From the NCBI GenBank assembly GCA_013122435.1, contig WYDT01000008.1, positions 248,001 through 312,000 of the forward strand: a stretch of DNA of 64,000 bases, written 5' to 3'. Source of the DNA: Chloroflexi bacterium AL-N1 (GTDB lineage: Bacteria; Chloroflexota; Chloroflexia; Chloroflexales; Roseiflexaceae). Shown piece after piece: positions 28,292-37,278 of the stretch (its first letter is position 1; each line of letters starts with the position of its first letter). The notes under the pieces were generated by a model. It saw nothing but the letters and a program-made list of their open reading frames with translations, was not told the origin of the DNA and made no database searches. Made by a program: the position numbers and the translations under genes.

Positions 28292-28783
28292 ATGGCAGAT
28301 ATGCTGGTCAAACTATACGAATTACCGGACGTGACAAACCTGATTGCCCAGCAACAAGCTGCCGGGATCGACATTCGGCGGGCCATCGCACCCGAGAAAC
28401 ACGTTGTGGTTAATTGGGTGCGAGAGACCTTTCAGCAATATTGGGCCAATGAATGTGACGTGTGCTTTGCCAACCAGCCGGTGTCGTGTTTTGTCGCCGT
28501 TGCAGAAGCACGCCCTATCGGATTCGCCTGTTATGATGCAACTTTCAAGAATTTTTTTGGCCCCACAGGCGTGTTGGAATCCTATCGTGGCCATGGTATC
28601 GGACAAGTACTCCTGCTGGTTGCGCTGCATGCCATGGCTGCCCAGGGCTATGCCTATGCCATTATTGGTGACGTAGGACCAACTGAGTTTTACACCAAAG
28701 CCGTGGAAGCGGTCGTCATTCCAGACTCAACACCTGGTATCTATCGAGGGATGCTCCGTGACCAAGCAGAATCAGATAAGTGA
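28292..28783 (+). CDS. GNAT N-acetyltransferase in the MurNAc operon
   Basis: The 163-residue product has the acetyl-CoA loop of GNAT enzymes (ESYRGHGIGQVLLLVALHAM) and the preceding strand FFGPTGVLE. Its neighbours are the sugar permeases and MurQ. In Clostridium a GNAT enzyme, GlmA, re-acetylates glucosamine and glucosaminides during peptidoglycan recycling. A comparable role, restoring the N-acetyl group of wall sugars that were de-N-acetylated, is inferred from position only; sequence similarity to GlmA was not tested. Confidence 0.8.
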   Translation: MADMLVKLYELPDVTNLIAQQQAAGIDIRRAIAPEKHVVVNWVRETFQQYWANECDVCFANQPVSCFVAVAEARPIGFACYDATFKNFFGPTGVLESYRGHGIGQVLLLVALHAMAAQGYAYAIIGDVGPTEFYTKAVEAVVIPDSTPGIYRGMLRDQAESDK

Positions 28784-28804
28784 AGCAACCAGAAGAGAGT
28801 AGAC

Positions 28805-29701
28805 ATGCTCACCACTAGCATTACAGAAACGATCAACCCGGCAACACAGAACATCGACATGCTACCAACGCGTGCGATTGTGGCGGCCATCACCGCTGAG
28901 GATGCGAAGGTCGCCCCCGCCGTTGCTGCTGTCGGTGAAGCCATCGCACAACTGGCGGACATCGTGGTTGAGCGCATGCAGGATGGCGGACGGCTGATCT
29001 ACATCGGCGCAGGTACCTCCGGTCGTCTTGGCACACTTGATGCCGCCGAACTGCCCCCAACCTTTAGTGCCGACCCTAACCGCGTCATCGCGCTGATCGC
29101 CGGTGGTTCTGAGGCACTGATACGGGCGGTGGAGGCCGTCGAGGACAATCACGAGCAAGTCCAGCGCGATCTGGCCGCCGTCAATGTTGGCCCAAAGGAT
29201 GTGGTGGTCGGGCTGGCGGCCAGCGGCACAACACCCTACGTGGTCAGTGGTATGGTCGAGGCCAAAAAGCACGGAGCTTTTGTTGCGGGCATTGCCTGCA
29301 CCACGCCTTCACCACTTGAAGACGCAGTCAACCTGATGATTACCCCAATTGTCGGACCCGAAGTCATCACTGGCTCGACACGAATGAAAGCAGGCACGGC
29401 CCAAAAGCTGGTCTTGAACACCCTCAGCACCACCGTGATGATCCAGATGGGCAAGACCTTTGGCAATTTGATGGTCGATCTCCAACCCAAAAACGAGAAA
29501 CTTCGCCGCCGGATGATCAACATTGTGATGACGGCCACCGGCGTTGAGCGTGAAGAAGCCCAGCAACTTTTGCAAGAAGCAGGTGACGAAACGAAGACGG
29601 CAATCGTCATGGTCTTAGCAGGAATTGATGCAAATACAGCCCGCCACCGTCTGGCAGAGAATAATGGACGAGTGCGTGATGCACTCCATAGCAACGAGTA
29701 A
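28805..29701 (+). CDS. murQ: N-acetylmuramic acid 6-phosphate etherase
   Basis: The 298-residue SIS-fold protein is a textbook MurQ: GAGTSGRLGTLDAAELPP with the first catalytic glutamate, AVEAVEDN with the second catalytic acidic region, GLAASGTTPYV and STRMKAGTAQKLVLN. It removes the lactyl ether from MurNAc-6-P to give GlcNAc-6-P and D-lactate in the cytoplasm. It is followed after two bases by the kinase that would make its substrate. Confidence 0.97.
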   Translation: MLTTSITETINPATQNIDMLPTRAIVAAITAEDAKVAPAVAAVGEAIAQLADIVVERMQDGGRLIYIGAGTSGRLGTLDAAELPPTFSADPNRVIALIAGGSEALIRAVEAVEDNHEQVQRDLAAVNVGPKDVVVGLAASGTTPYVVSGMVEAKKHGAFVAGIACTTPSPLEDAVNLMITPIVGPEVITGSTRMKAGTAQKLVLNTLSTTVMIQMGKTFGNLMVDLQPKNEKLRRRMINIVMTATGVEREEAQQLLQEAGDETKTAIVMVLAGIDANTARHRLAENNGRVRDALHSNE

Positions 29702-29703
29702 TC

Positions 29704-30633
29704 ATGATGTCACAGTTAGTACTTGGAATAGATGGTGGTGGCTCAAAGACGAGTGCAATCCTGGCTGACGCCTCCGGCACGGTGTTGGGAGTTGGCATAG
29801 CCGGGGCGAGCAACTACCAGGCAATTGGGTTTGACAATGCCACCCAATCGATCGGTGCAGCCATCGCAGCAGCCAAACAAGATGCATCGCTGCCATTAGA
29901 AACAGTGATAGACGCAGCCTGCTTTGGGTTGTCTGGCATCGACCGTCCCCACGAACAGGCACAATTCACCGAGTGGACCAACCAACAGCAAATCGCGAAA
30001 CAGCATACCGTCGTCAACGACGCAGAGATCGTGCTGGCGGCTGGCACGCCCGACGGCTGGGGAATCGCGCTTATCTGCGGCACTGGCTCGATCTGCTATG
30101 GCCGCGCACCAGACGGACAGATCGCTCGAGCTGGTGGCTGGGGCTATCTGCTAGGCGACGAAGGCAGCGGCTACGATATCGCCATCCAGGCGCTAGGCTG
30201 GGCCACCCAGACCGCCGATGGTCGTGCCAATGCCAATAATCTGTTGCAAGCGACCCTGGATCATTTCAAACTCGATAACGCCGAACAACTGATTGGATAC
30301 ATCTATCGACCAGAAACCACCCAAACTGAGATCGCAACCTTAGCCCGTGTCGTTGTTATGCTGGCAGAGGAGCAAGATCAGTACGCCTACACCATTCTTG
30401 ATCAGGCAGGACGCGAACTATCACGAACAATCAGCGCAGTTGTACGCAAACTCAAACTCCAGGAACCACCCGTGGCCCTTGGCGGCGGCGTATTACACAT
30501 TGACAGCGTACTGTGGTACCGCACGAACAAACACATCCACTTTGCGCTTGGGTCTGCTACACGCGTGGACGAACCTGTCTATGGGGCGGTTACGCTGGCA
30601 CGCCGATTACTAACACCGTCAAATAATTTATGA
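29704..30633 (+). CDS. BadF/BadG-type N-acetyl amino-sugar kinase (GlcNAc/MurNAc kinase, MurK-like)
   Basis: The 309-residue ASKHA-fold protein has VLGIDGGGSKTSAILAD, FGLSGIDRP, VVNDAEIVLAAG, ICGTGSICYG and AGGWGYLLGDEGSGYDIA. This family contains GlcNAc kinases and the Clostridium MurK that phosphorylates both GlcNAc and MurNAc. Next to MurQ, phosphorylation of free MurNAc and GlcNAc released by NamZ and NagZ is the natural role. Two adjacent ATGs (29704 and 29707) are both possible starts. Confidence 0.9.
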   Translation: MMSQLVLGIDGGGSKTSAILADASGTVLGVGIAGASNYQAIGFDNATQSIGAAIAAAKQDASLPLETVIDAACFGLSGIDRPHEQAQFTEWTNQQQIAKQHTVVNDAEIVLAAGTPDGWGIALICGTGSICYGRAPDGQIARAGGWGYLLGDEGSGYDIAIQALGWATQTADGRANANNLLQATLDHFKLDNAEQLIGYIYRPETTQTEIATLARVVVMLAEEQDQYAYTILDQAGRELSRTISAVVRKLKLQEPPVALGGGVLHIDSVLWYRTNKHIHFALGSATRVDEPVYGAVTLARRLLTPSNNL

Positions 30634-30692
30634 AACAGTGGTGTTTCAAACAATTGAATCCTTTAATGATGAAGGTTATCAGGAGGACTATA

Positions 30693-32267
30693 ATGCAGCG
30701 TTGGATATGTATGTTGGGAATGTTTGCCTTGACCATAAGTATGCTCACCATCGCACCAGTTCATGCAGAAACTGACGAATTCCGGGCGGTGTGGATCGAT
30801 GCGTTTGGTGCCGGTATCTACAACGAAGAAGAAATCGACCAACTGATTGCTGATGTAAAAGCAGCCAACATGAATGCGATTGTTGCACAGGTCGGGCGAC
30901 GCGGCGATTGTTTTTGCAACAATGCGATTATGCCCCGCACACAGGCCAACATCGCCCCTGAGCCATTCGATCCCCTTGAAACACTGATTGAGCGCGCTCA
31001 TGCCGAAGGGATCGAAGTGCACGCCTGGGTCATTGCAACGGCGATCTGGAACAGCGACACACCACCACTTGCCGACAACCATGTGTTCAACACCAACGGC
31101 CCCTCAGCCGAGGGCAACGACAACTGGCTACTGGTGCGTTCCGATGGCACAGTGCGCGGTGGCCTTGACTACTACCTCGATCCTGGTCATCCAGATGCGG
31201 CAGACTACATTGTAAGTATGTACACCAGCATCATCGAAAACTATGATGTCGACGGCATCAACATGGATCGCATTCGCTACCCCGACTTTAACTTAGAGCC
31301 AAACGTCTCGGCCTGGGGCTACAATCCTGTGGCAGTACAACGGTTCCAGGAAGCTACTGGACGTACCGACACACCCGAAGCATCCGATGCAGAGTGGTCA
31401 CAGTGGCGACGGGATCAGATTACTAACATTGTCCGTCGTGTCTATCTGGAGAGCTATGCAATCGATCCAGAAGTCAAGATTAGCGCCGACACGATCACCT
31501 ACGGGTATGGGCCGGAAACACAGGGCGGTTGGGAAAACTCGCGTACCTACGCTGAGGTGTTGCAAGACTGGCGCAGTTGGATGGAAGAAGGCATTCTCGA
31601 TATCAACATGCCAATGAATTACAAACGTGAGCATTTTGTGGACGAGCCCAATAACCAACTACGGATGTACGAGGAATGGAACACCTTTGCCAAAGACCAT
31701 CAGTTTGATCGGCAGGCCGTGATCGGCTCGGCATTGTATCTCAACTTTATTGAAGGCAGTGTCGACCAGGTTCGCAAAGCCCTGGAGCCCAGCGCATCCG
31801 GGAACAGCGCAGTTGGTTGGGTCGGGTATTCCTATCGCACCCCTGATGTCGGCACACTCACTGGCGAACGCACTGGTGAAGAAGGTCGGGCAGAACTCCT
31901 CCGTGCGCTGACCGAGCCAAGCGAATACGACGATGTCACACCACCTGTCTTTGCCGAAACTGCTACCATCCCGGCCATGCCGTGGAAGGACTCACCAACC
32001 TATGGGCATCTTCGCGGGACTGTTCAGGATCGTGCTGGCACAGCATTAGATCAAGTGCAAGTAAAAATCTATGCACTTCCCAAACGAAAACTTGTTGATA
32101 CACGCATAACTGATGGCTCCGGGTGGTTTGGTTTCGTTGATCTTGAACCGGGACGTTATCTGGTTCGGGTGGAAGAAAAGGAATCAGCCAGAGGTGGTAC
32201 GGCCTTCGTTCGTATTGAGGCAGGCGAACTTGCCTCGGTTGAATTGAGATCGTTTCAAGGACGTTAA
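30693..32267 (+). CDS. Exported GHL10 (DUF187) glycoside hydrolase-like protein with C-terminal CarboxypepD_reg-type domain
   Basis: The start at 30693 is fixed by AGGAGG six bases upstream. The 524-residue product has a signal peptide (MLGMFALTISMLTIAPVHA) and a GHL10 barrel from about residue 25 to 400: EFRAVWIDAF, ANMNAIVAQVGRRGD, GIEVHAWVIATAIW and VDGINMDRIRYPDF. Residues about 440-520 form a beta-sandwich like CarboxypepD_reg (GSGWFGFVDLEPGRYLVRVE). Family knowledge (DigH) suggests cutting of denuded peptidoglycan strands outside the membrane. It is embedded between kinase and SIS genes of the salvage operon. Confidence 0.88.
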   Translation: MQRWICMLGMFALTISMLTIAPVHAETDEFRAVWIDAFGAGIYNEEEIDQLIADVKAANMNAIVAQVGRRGDCFCNNAIMPRTQANIAPEPFDPLETLIERAHAEGIEVHAWVIATAIWNSDTPPLADNHVFNTNGPSAEGNDNWLLVRSDGTVRGGLDYYLDPGHPDAADYIVSMYTSIIENYDVDGINMDRIRYPDFNLEPNVSAWGYNPVAVQRFQEATGRTDTPEASDAEWSQWRRDQITNIVRRVYLESYAIDPEVKISADTITYGYGPETQGGWENSRTYAEVLQDWRSWMEEGILDINMPMNYKREHFVDEPNNQLRMYEEWNTFAKDHQFDRQAVIGSALYLNFIEGSVDQVRKALEPSASGNSAVGWVGYSYRTPDVGTLTGERTGEEGRAELLRALTEPSEYDDVTPPVFAETATIPAMPWKDSPTYGHLRGTVQDRAGTALDQVQVKIYALPKRKLVDTRITDGSGWFGFVDLEPGRYLVRVEEKESARGGTAFVRIEAGELASVELRSFQGR

Positions 32268-32270
32268 TGT

Positions 32271-33305
32271 ATGGTTACCCATCTTGAACAAGAAATAGCC
32301 AGTCAACCTGACATCATCGCGCAGGTGATGGACAAAGAACTAACTCGTGTGGTGCAGATCGTCGCCAAACTACGGACCTTTTCATATGCAATGATCGCAG
32401 CACGCGGCACATCTGACCACGCCGCGACCTATGCGACCTATATCTGGCCGGTGCTCACAGGATACCCTGTGGCACTGGCAACGCCATCGTTGTACACCTT
32501 GTATAGTGCGCCACCACGTCTGGATGATGCACTGGTCATCGGTATCTCCCAGTCGGGCCAATCACCGGATGTCTACTCCGTGGTCGAGGAGGGTCGTCGT
32601 CAGGGTCGACCGACGCTGGCGATCACCAATGATGCCAACTCGCCACTGGCCCAGGCTGCCGACGAGGTGATTGAACTGCACGCCGGGATTGAACAAAGTG
32701 TGGCAGCAACGAAAACCTATACCGCACAGCTGACCATTATGGCTTTGCTGGCCGCAGCTTGGAGTGGCCAGCAACAGCATCTTGATGATCTGCAACGCCT
32801 GCCCGACATGCTTGCTGCCACGCTGGCAAACACTGACACTATCGCGTCACGGGCTGAGCGATATAGCTTTATGGATCAATGCGTCGTGATCGGGCGTGGC
32901 TATAACTATGCGACAGCTTTCGAGATTGCCCTCAAAATCAAAGAGCTGACATATGTGCTTACTCATGCCTATTCGTCGGCAGATTTTCGCCATGGACCTA
33001 TCGCAACCATATCTGAAGGCTCTGCAGCAATGTTGATCATGCCAACTGGCATAGCCTTTGACGATATGCTCAATCTGGCGCACGAACTCAAGCAACGTGG
33101 TGCCGAACTGTTAATCGTAAGTGATGATGAGCAAACAAAAGACCTTGCAACGACCTGGCTCCCGATGGCGGCCACCGTGCCAGAGTGGATTAGCCCCATC
33201 GTGTCGGTGGTACCGGGACAAATTTTTGCGTTGCATCTGGCGCAGGCAAAAGGATTTAATCCCGATCAGCCTCGTGGATTGCACAAAGTGACACGAACGT
33301 TGTAA
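32271..33305 (+). CDS. SIS-domain sugar-phosphate deaminase/isomerase (NagB-II / GlmS isomerase-like)
   Basis: The 344-residue protein contains two SIS domains like the isomerase half of GlmS without the glutaminase half. Motifs are AARGTSDHAATYATY, GISQSGQSPDVY, EQSVAATKTYTAQL, IGRGYNYATAFEIALKIKE and DFRHGPIATI. Stand-alone proteins of this type act as glucosamine-6-phosphate deaminases (NagB-II). It would turn the GlcN-6-P made by NagA into fructose-6-P. It starts three bases after the GHL10 stop codon. Confidence 0.9.
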   Translation: MVTHLEQEIASQPDIIAQVMDKELTRVVQIVAKLRTFSYAMIAARGTSDHAATYATYIWPVLTGYPVALATPSLYTLYSAPPRLDDALVIGISQSGQSPDVYSVVEEGRRQGRPTLAITNDANSPLAQAADEVIELHAGIEQSVAATKTYTAQLTIMALLAAAWSGQQQHLDDLQRLPDMLAATLANTDTIASRAERYSFMDQCVVIGRGYNYATAFEIALKIKELTYVLTHAYSSADFRHGPIATISEGSAAMLIMPTGIAFDDMLNLAHELKQRGAELLIVSDDEQTKDLATTWLPMAATVPEWISPIVSVVPGQIFALHLAQAKGFNPDQPRGLHKVTRTL

Positions 33306-33361
33306 AAGGGCCTTTATATGAGCGATTCATCTTAGAGGCACATACGGAAGGACAGGACAGC

Positions 33362-34564
33362 ATGCCTCTGACATTGCAAGGTGCGCGACTCGTTGATGCG
33401 TGCGGCGATCACCCTCATAGCCATATCACGCTGTGTAATACACATATCAGCGCCATTGGTGCCACACCACCGCATACTGGTACTACCATTGATGCCAGTG
33501 ATGCCATCATTATGCCTGGGTTTATCGAGGTTCACACCCATGGTGGTGGTTCGTTTAATCTCCATACGAACGATACCGACGAAATTCATGCATATGCGCG
33601 CTGGGTTCCCTCAACTGGCACAACCGCCTTTCTGGTTGGCGTCGTCGGGATACCACACGAAATGCCCCTGGTGCAATTACGCACCGCCACCATAGCGATC
33701 CAACATGGTGAAATAGGTGCTGAAGCGGTAGGCATTCATCTTGAAGGACCCTACATCAACGTCCGACGGCGTGGGGCCCATGAGCCCTCGTGGATGCGGA
33801 TGCCCAGCGAAACCGAGACAAAGCAGATTCTGGCTTTGACCGCAGGACAACTCGCGTTGGTTACGCTGGCACCAGAACTCCCTCAGGCAGAGGCAATGAT
33901 TCAGCGGTTACGGGCGGCAGGTGTGACCGTCAGTATGGGGCATACTGATGTTGACTATGATGGAGCCTATCAGGCGATTGCGCTGGGTGTCACACATGCA
34001 ACGCACTGTTTTAATGCAATGCCACCGCTGCATCATCGCGCACCTGGACCACTCGGCGCCATTGTTGAGTCGCCACAGGTCTATGGTGAACTGATCGCCG
34101 ACGGCCATCACGTCCACCCAGCAGCGATGCGCCTTTTGTTCCAAGCCATCGGACCTAAACGCACCATCATCATTACCGATGCACTGGCGGGTGCAGGAAT
34201 ACCCAACGCCGAATTCGTGTTCGCAGATCGAACTGCACGCGTCATCGATGGTGTTGCACGTCTATCAGATGGTACCATTACGGGCAGTGTTCTGACGATG
34301 GATCAGGCCCTACGCAACCTGATGGCCTGGTTTGATCTGACCTTGTCTGACGCAGTGCGTATGATGACCTACAATCCAGCGATTGCCGCACGTGTCTCAC
34401 ACCGCAAAGGACTCCTGCAACCAGGATATGATGCTGATCTCGCAGTTTTTGATACGGATTTCCAACTCCAGGCAACATTTTGTCGTGGTATGCTGCTCTA
34501 TGCGACAGATGCATGGCAGGCACGCCTGGAACGTTGTATTGCAGCACCATCTAGTACAGGATAA
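33362..34564 (+). CDS. nagA: N-acetylglucosamine-6-phosphate deacetylase
   Basis: The 400-residue amidohydrolase shows PGFIEVHTHGGG, GIHLEGPYINVRRRGAH (metal-binding glutamate), SMGHTDVDYDGAYQAI, GVTHATHCFNAMPPLHHR (metal-binding histidines) and IITDALAGAG (catalytic aspartate). It deacetylates GlcNAc-6-P, the point where the MurQ, NanE and GlcNAc branches meet. AnmK follows after six bases. Confidence 0.96.
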   Translation: MPLTLQGARLVDACGDHPHSHITLCNTHISAIGATPPHTGTTIDASDAIIMPGFIEVHTHGGGSFNLHTNDTDEIHAYARWVPSTGTTAFLVGVVGIPHEMPLVQLRTATIAIQHGEIGAEAVGIHLEGPYINVRRRGAHEPSWMRMPSETETKQILALTAGQLALVTLAPELPQAEAMIQRLRAAGVTVSMGHTDVDYDGAYQAIALGVTHATHCFNAMPPLHHRAPGPLGAIVESPQVYGELIADGHHVHPAAMRLLFQAIGPKRTIIITDALAGAGIPNAEFVFADRTARVIDGVARLSDGTITGSVLTMDQALRNLMAWFDLTLSDAVRMMTYNPAIAARVSHRKGLLQPGYDADLAVFDTDFQLQATFCRGMLLYATDAWQARLERCIAAPSSTG

Positions 34565-34570
34565 GAAGCT

Positions 34571-35767
34571 ATGCATATTATTGGCCTTATGTCCGGCACT
34601 TCACTCGATGCCATTGATGCAGCGCTGATTGAAGTAACCCATCAACACGATGTCCTGTATGTCACAACACATGCGTTTGTCATGTATCCCTTCGAGCAAC
34701 GTTTACGTGACCGTGTTTATGACTTATTGCCACCAAATCAGGGCTCAACCGTGAAAGTGGCAGAGGTACACATGTTATTGGGTGAGGCATTCGCTATGGC
34801 AGCGATGGATGCCGCACATGCAGCCAATATTCCTATCGCCGATGTTGACCTCATCGCTTCGCATGGCCAGACGGTGTACCACCAGATTGGGACAAACGGC
34901 GTAAATACGTCGTTGCAGTTGGGAAACCCTGCGGTCATCGCCGAATGGACTGGGCGCACGGTTGTGGCAGACTTTCGAACCGGTGATATCGCTGCTGGTG
35001 GCCATGGCGCGCCGCTGGTACCCTATCTTGACACACTCTTGTTTCGCAAACCAGATCGATTTCGTGTGGCGCAAAATATTGGCGGTATTGGCAATGTCAC
35101 CTATCTGCCACCCAGGGGCGATGTGATTGCCTTTGATACGGGACCCGGTAATGTGCTGATTGATGAAACGATGCGTCTCATTACTAATGGCAGAGTCTCA
35201 CTTGATCAGGATGGCCATATGGCAGCGCAGGGTACGGTTGATGAGACGCTCCTCAACACCTGGCTGGCCCATCCGTATTTCCTGCAACCCCCGCCCAAAT
35301 CGGCAGGACGTGAGCAATGGGGACCAACTGAGGCACAATACTATCTCAAACAGGGGCGCACACGCGGGCTCTCCGACGCAGACATGATCGCCACGCTCAC
35401 CGCGTTTACGGCCCACAGCATTGCATCCTCCTACCAACACTACCTGGGGGATATTAATGAAGTGATTGTGAGCGGTGGTGGTGCACGTAACCAAACACTG
35501 CTACATATGCTGCAGGATGCCTTACTCAACATTCCTGTGTATCCTGTCGATCATCTCAGCATCAACGCCGAGGCCAAAGAAGCAATTGCATTTGCGCTTA
35601 TCGGATATGCAACACTCCATGACTGGCCGAACAACATCCCTTCTGTTACTGGTGCAACACATCCCGTTGTGATGGGCAATATCACTCCTGGCCCCAACTA
35701 TCGCACACTTATACAACAGGTCATAACCAATGTGTCAGACCCACCTACGTACGTGCGATTGCTGTAA
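34571..35767 (+). CDS. anmK: 1,6-Anhydro-N-acetylmuramic acid kinase
   Basis: The 398-residue protein begins IIGLMSGTSLDAIDAALIEV and has ASHGQTVYHQ, NIGGIGNVTYL, AFDTGPGNVLIDE and VSGGGARNQTLL, all typical for AnmK. It opens and phosphorylates 1,6-anhydroMurNAc to MurNAc-6-P, which MurQ then uses. Its presence means that products of lytic transglycosylases, not only of muramidases, are handled. It is the last gene of the plus-strand salvage run. Confidence 0.96.
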   Translation: MHIIGLMSGTSLDAIDAALIEVTHQHDVLYVTTHAFVMYPFEQRLRDRVYDLLPPNQGSTVKVAEVHMLLGEAFAMAAMDAAHAANIPIADVDLIASHGQTVYHQIGTNGVNTSLQLGNPAVIAEWTGRTVVADFRTGDIAAGGHGAPLVPYLDTLLFRKPDRFRVAQNIGGIGNVTYLPPRGDVIAFDTGPGNVLIDETMRLITNGRVSLDQDGHMAAQGTVDETLLNTWLAHPYFLQPPPKSAGREQWGPTEAQYYLKQGRTRGLSDADMIATLTAFTAHSIASSYQHYLGDINEVIVSGGGARNQTLLHMLQDALLNIPVYPVDHLSINAEAKEAIAFALIGYATLHDWPNNIPSVTGATHPVVMGNITPGPNYRTLIQQVITNVSDPPTYVRLL

Positions 35768-36036
35768 TCTATTAGTCATCTAGCGATCTATACTGGACAT
35801 AGTGATTCCTATACACTGTAGGTAACAAACGAACCATGAGCAACCACGCTTGCTCCAACCACACTAGCGATTATAGAGCCGAAACAGAGTAGCCATCCCG
35901 CAGTGTCCTTCACAAACAACGATTCCTCCGAACGAGCGCACCAAACTCCGCGCTCCAGGGAAGATTACCAAACAGAACTGCAATCGGCTATGCAATGCAC
36001 ATCTTACGAACAACTCTTCTTACAGGAACACAACAG

Positions 36037-36864
36037 ATGTCCTACCAGCATTACCTCCAGTGGAAAATAACCCCAAACACAAACGCTCCCTATCTATCGA
36101 TCCTTATTCCCACATACAATGATGAAACACGGATTGTTCCTACAATTGGCGCTATTGCTTCATCTATCGCAAATCTGGGACTCACGTGGGAGCTTATTAT
36201 TGTAGATGACAGCTCTACCGACGAAACCGTGATAGCCGTTGAGAAGCTGGATCTGGCCAACGTACGTGTTATTCGGATGCCAAAACAGAGTGGCAAAAAC
36301 GCTGCGGTGCAGTGTGCGATGGAAGATGCACGTGGAACCTATGTATTACTGACAGATGCGGGACACGCAACACCCATTGAAGAGCTTGAGAAACTCCTGA
36401 ACAAGCTGAAAAACCATGCGTTTGACCTAGCGGTCGGATCATGAATTATTGCAACACGTGGCAACAGCCGATCACCGCTCCAACGCTGGGGGCGACGTGG
36501 CATTCACAAGCTCATACGACATGCCTTTACGTTTGACATCAGAGATGCCTTCTGTGGCTTCAGACTGTTTACGCGGGAAGTGGGACAATCGTTGTATGCA
36601 CAACACACCTTTACCGATGAGCACTTCTCCGATCTGGAGATTGTCTATCTGGCCACACGCCTTGGCTATCGAATCGCCGAAGTTCCCGTCACGTGGATCC
36701 ACACCTCCAGAGCAACACCGTATCCGACAGGAACCATCCGACAGTACCTTGTTGGATTACTCAAAATGAAACATCACGAACGTCTTGGTAAGTACCACTT
36801 GCCCCAAACCTTATCGTCAAATGAACAAGTGTCTGCACCAACAACGCAACAGCATCACTCATAA
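36037..36864 (+). pseudogene. Family 2 glycosyltransferase interrupted by one in-frame TGA
   Basis: The frame opens at ATG 36037 (AGGA upstream) with YLSILIPTYNDE, IIVDDSSTDETV and VLLTDAGHATP, features of dolichyl-phosphate mannose synthase-like enzymes. It reaches AVGS and meets TGA at 36442. The same frame continues without any shift to 36864 (RGNSRSPLQRWGRR, DAFCGFRLFTRE, RIAEVPVTWIHT). In this family GSR is usual at the break, so a single CGA-to-TGA change explains it. The 227 bases upstream hold no convincing gene, although the minus strand there has a short hydrophobic open frame. Confidence 0.8.
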
Positions 36865-36889
36865 TACATAGAAATTGAGGGTACACATT

Positions 36890-37222
36890 ATGGTCTTCAA
36901 GACACGCTGCTACAGCAATATGATGGTTCTGGAACTCAATGGGCGTTTTGATGCCCATGTAGCGCCGATGGTGGCAGAATGGTTTGAGCGCACTGCCACC
37001 ATACCAACACCACGAGTCACAGTTAATCTCGCCGGCGTACAATTTATTGACTCAAGTGCCTTGGCAACATTAATACAGGCAATGAAACGCTATCGCCAAC
37101 AACAGGGCGATGTGTATCTGTGTAATCTTCAACAAAGTGTACGTATTATCTTTGAACTCACCCAATTGGAAAAAGCATTCACTATTTTTGCCACTGAAGA
37201 AGAGGCTACAAAACCCGTCTAA
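36890..37222 (+). CDS. STAS-domain anti-anti-sigma factor, second partner-switching set
   Basis: The ATG at 36890 follows GAGGG by eight bases. The 110-residue product is one STAS domain with VNLAGVQFIDSSALATLIQA, containing the expected phosphorylatable serine. It precedes a SpoIIE phosphatase and an RsbW-like kinase in the same direction, so these three likely form one switch. Confidence 0.9.
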   Translation: MVFKTRCYSNMMVLELNGRFDAHVAPMVAEWFERTATIPTPRVTVNLAGVQFIDSSALATLIQAMKRYRQQQGDVYLCNLQQSVRIIFELTQLEKAFTIFATEEEATKPV

Positions 37223-37278
37223 GCCAATCTTCTCCATCTTGACAACCTTCCCCTCAGATGATGTAGGAGCATAGCCTC

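Noticed and set aside
36442-36444. Selenocysteine at the in-frame TGA of the glycosyltransferase
   Set aside because: The family has arginine at this place and no cysteine, and no selenocysteine gene or clear insertion hairpin was seen.
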